Of a DNA stretch of 64,000 nucleotides, positions 62,100-64,000 are shown piece by piece. This DNA is from Collinsella sp. (GTDB lineage Bacteria > Actinomycetota > Coriobacteriia > Coriobacteriales > Coriobacteriaceae), in NCBI GenBank assembly GCA_019425015.1, contig JAHYYJ010000004.1:57616-121615 (forward strand), given 5' to 3'. The position numbers and the translations under genes were made by a program. A model generated the notes under the pieces. The model did not search any database. It was not told where the DNA came from and was given only the letters and a program-made list of their open reading frames with translations. Position 1 is the first letter of the stretch; each line of letters begins with the position of its first letter.

Positions 62100-62869
62100 C
62101 GGCTCCCGCATCCGCGCCGGCGCTGCGCATCTTCGCCGGCACCACCGAGGGCCGCCTTCTGTGCGAATGGGCGAGCGGGGCGGGCATCCCCGCCCGTGCC
62201 TACGCGGCAACAGAGTACGGAGGCGAACTTATGGGCGAGCTTCCGGACATCGAGGTGCATGCGGGCAGGCTCGACGAGGCCGACATGGAGCGCGAGCTTT
62301 CCGGCGCGCGCATCGTCGTCGACGCCACGCACCCCTTCGCTACGCTCGCAAGCGGTAACATCCGGGCCGCTTCGCTCGCCGTGGGTGCACGATGCCTGCG
62401 CCTTGCGCGCCCGGTCGAGGCGCTGCCCAAAGGCGTCGTGTCGGTCGCGTCGATCGCCTGCGCGGCGCGCTTTCTCTCCGAGAACCCGGGTCGCGCTCTT
62501 CTCACGACGGGGAGCAAGGAGCTTGCTCCCTACACGCGCGTCGCCGATTTCGCGGAGCGCTTCTTCGTGCGCGTGCTCCCGCTGCCCAGTGCTATAACGA
62601 AGTGCATCGACGCGGGGTTTTCGCCGTCGCACGTCATCGGCATGCAGGGGCCCTTCACCCGCGAGCTCAACGAGGCGATGCTTCGGCAGGTGGGCGCCCA
62701 GTGGCTTGTGACCAAGGACTCGGGAACCGTAGGCGGCACGGCCGAGAAGCTCGCCGCAGCGCGCGCCGTGGGAGCGCGCTGTATCGTGGTCACCCGTCCC
62801 GCCGAGGGAGGCGGGGCCCTTTCGCTTCAGGAAGTGGAAGATGCGCTCTTACGGGAGTTCGCGCGCTAG
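62096..62869 (+). CDS. cbiJ: Cobalt-precorrin-6A reductase
   Basis: This 257-residue NAD(P)H-dependent reductase is the last gene of the operon. It has LRIFAGTTEGRLLCEWA, VVDATHPFATLASGNIRAA, LLTTGSKELAPY, HVIGMQGPFTRELN and VTKDSGTVGGTAEKLAAA. GTG start overlaps the cbiC stop. Transposase debris follows. Confidence 0.92.
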   Translation: MTAPASAPALRIFAGTTEGRLLCEWASGAGIPARAYAATEYGGELMGELPDIEVHAGRLDEADMERELSGARIVVDATHPFATLASGNIRAASLAVGARCLRLARPVEALPKGVVSVASIACAARFLSENPGRALLTTGSKELAPYTRVADFAERFFVRVLPLPSAITKCIDAGFSPSHVIGMQGPFTRELNEAMLRQVGAQWLVTKDSGTVGGTAEKLAAARAVGARCIVVTRPAEGGGALSLQEVEDALLREFAR

Positions 62870-62906
62870 GCGCTCGCCGCGCCTGCGCGCCCTCCCGCCC
62901 GCGAGG

Positions 62907-62990
62907 AGGATCGCCTCGAGCAAGCTCGACCCGTACAAGCCCGTTATCCACCAATAGCTCGAGGACGACGCCCGGATCTGGCGCAAACAG
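62907..62990 (+). pseudogene. IS21-type transposase (IstA) remnant
   Basis: A fragment with an internal stop reads SSKLDPYKPVIHQ-stop-LEDDARIWRKQ, which resembles the segment after the helix-turn-helix of IS21-family IstA proteins. Both flanks are lost. It lies at the right border of the cobalamin island. The call is from a short match by memory. Confidence 0.5.
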
Positions 62991-62999
62991 CCCTTCAAT

Positions 63000-63068
63000 A
63001 AGTTGCGGTGAAATAGTGTCTGTTTTTGCTGCTAGATAGCATATTCAGTCCCTAAATCACCGCAACTT
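63000..63068. repeat. Inverted repeat between convergent genes
   Basis: AAGTTGCGGTGA (63000-63011) and TCACCGCAACTT (63057-63068) are perfect 12-bp inverted repeats around a 45-base AT-rich core, between cbiJ and the leftward ABC permease gene. It may be a terminator or an intergenic repeat unit; the AT-rich core contrasts with the island. Confidence 0.75.
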
Positions 63069-63080
63069 GTCGGTGGCGGC

Positions 63081-64000
63081 TTACTGGTAGCGTAGGCACT
63101 CCACCGGGTCGAGCTTTGCCGCGCGTCGAGCGGGGTAGAAGCCAAAGATTACGCCGATGCCGACGGAGACGGCGAAGGCCAGCAGCACCGTGGCGATTGA
63201 AAAACTCGGTGTGATTTGCCCGCTGGCACCGAGCTCGCCAAGAATCCCAGATCCAGTGGCAAATATCGCGAGTCCCCAGGCCAGCAGATAGCCTATCAGG
63301 ACACCCAGCAGGCCACCGGTGACGCACAGCGCCGAGGACTCGGCCAAAAACTGCGCGGTGATATCGCGACGACTGGCGCCCAGAGCGCGACGGATGCCGA
63401 TCTCGCGGATGCGCTCAGTCACGTTGGTGAGCATCATATTCATAATGCCGATACCGCCGACAAGCAGCGAGATGCTGGCGACCGCACCCATGATGAGCGA
63501 GAACGCGCCCATAAAGGAGTTGAGTGCATCGATGGCGCTTTTCATGGATGTCGCCGATACACTGTCGTACTCATCCTCCTCCTCGATGCCCTTCATCGCG
63601 CGCACCTTGGACTCGATGGTCTTACAAAGCTCATCCATGTCCGTGCCCTCGGCGGCAAGTGCCGTCACGCTGGGGAATGAAGGATTCTCGTCGCCAAATA
63701 GGCCGGAGATGGTTTCGCGTGGCATATACAAAGTGAGCGAGCCCATGGAGTCGCTGCCGCCATCAATCACGCCTACAATCTGCACCTCGCCGTTGGACAC
63801 CTTGATGGTTTTCCCCAGCGCATCCTGTTCGTTGCCGTAAAGCTGATCGGCACCGCCGCGGCTGATGAGCGCCACACGCGAGCCTGCCTTTGACTCGACA
63901 TCGGTGTAGGTGCGCCCCGCAACGAGCTTACTGGCACCCACGGCGTCGAGCATGTCGCTATCGACACCCTGTGCCATGACGGTATAGCTTTTATCGCCGG
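63081..64000 (-). CDS. MacB/FtsX-type ABC transporter permease, C-terminal part
   Basis: About 305 residues of a larger protein continue past the right edge. The extracytoplasmic MacB-PCD domain (LVAGRTYTDVESKAGSRVALIS, LGKTIKV, VGVIDGGSD) is followed by three FtsX helices and the family motif MNMMLTNVTERIREIGIRRALGASRRDITAQFLAES, ending PARRAAKLDPVECLRYQ. It probably forms an efflux or peptide-transport complex with an ATPase and membrane fusion protein outside the window. Codon use is host-like again. Confidence 0.88.
   Translation of the reverse strand, partial: GDKSYTVMAQGVDSDMLDAVGASKLVAGRTYTDVESKAGSRVALISRGGADQLYGNEQDALGKTIKVSNGEVQIVGVIDGGSDSMGSLTLYMPRETISGLFGDENPSFPSVTALAAEGTDMDELCKTIESKVRAMKGIEEEDEYDSVSATSMKSAIDALNSFMGAFSLIMGAVASISLLVGGIGIMNMMLTNVTERIREIGIRRALGASRRDITAQFLAESSALCVTGGLLGVLIGYLLAWGLAIFATGSGILGELGASGQITPSFSIATVLLAFAVSVGIGVIFGFYPARRAAKLDPVECLRYQ

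Overview
The window looks like chromosomal DNA of a Coriobacteriia actinobacterium, most probably Collinsella or a close relative. The reasons are high GC, Actinobacteria-like versions of core genes, the order aroK-aroB-pepP-efp-asp23-nusB-xseB-tlyA-nadK-recN, a short actinobacterial-type ileS T-box leader and a fructose/HPr PTS block. This assignment comes from recall of protein families, not from a search.

Layout. 1-1,720: edge of an AT-richer peptidase S51 gene, a hairpin-rich non-coding stretch, and a glycerol dehydrogenase on the minus strand. 1,860-15,000: T-box-controlled ileS, then lspA, a pseudouridine synthase, a membrane glycosyltransferase, a small prepilin peptidase, dGTPase, rarA, and a DUF948/anti-sigma/SigB-type sigma/AI-2E-transporter operon. 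A small minus-strand membrane protein follows whose 3' end carries a 16-bp tandem duplication. 15,129-28,278: alaS, ruvX, mltG, yqeG, aroK, an AroB homologue without its metal ligands, pepP, efp, asp23, nusB, xseB, tlyA, nadK and recN. 28,338-36,271: fructose PTS regulon (RpiR regulator, FruA, HPr, EI, two different FruK-type kinases), with a 129-bp near-palindrome upstream of ptsH. 36,369-40,253: CCA-adding enzyme, two identical tRNA-Glu genes, a flippase-like membrane protein and a TetR regulator.

40,254-62,990 is a visibly different, GCG/CGC-rich segment bounded by fragments of two dead transposases (IS3-type on the left, IS21-type on the right). It holds two divergent operons. The leftward one begins with a cobalamin riboswitch and an intrinsic terminator, then encodes a Tat-exported, lipid-anchored cobaltochelatase (CbiK), a small lipoprotein, a substrate-binding lipoprotein with an extra N-terminal beta domain, a permease and an ATPase with extra terminal domains. 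The rightward one has 17 genes joined by stop/start overlaps or 0-1 nt gaps. It covers the anaerobic corrin pathway from cobalt-precorrin-2 to adenosylcobalamin: cbiF, D, L, G, H, ET, A, cobT, cobU, cobS, a CobU-like/CobC fusion, cbiB, cobD, cbiP, btuR, cbiC, cbiJ. The enzymes that make sirohydrochlorin are not in the window.

The extracellular chelatase joined to an importer under B12 control is the most interesting system here. It would fit uptake of a tetrapyrrole or cobalt species metallated outside the membrane, which then feeds the adjacent operon. That role is inference. The window ends inside a MacB-type ABC permease.
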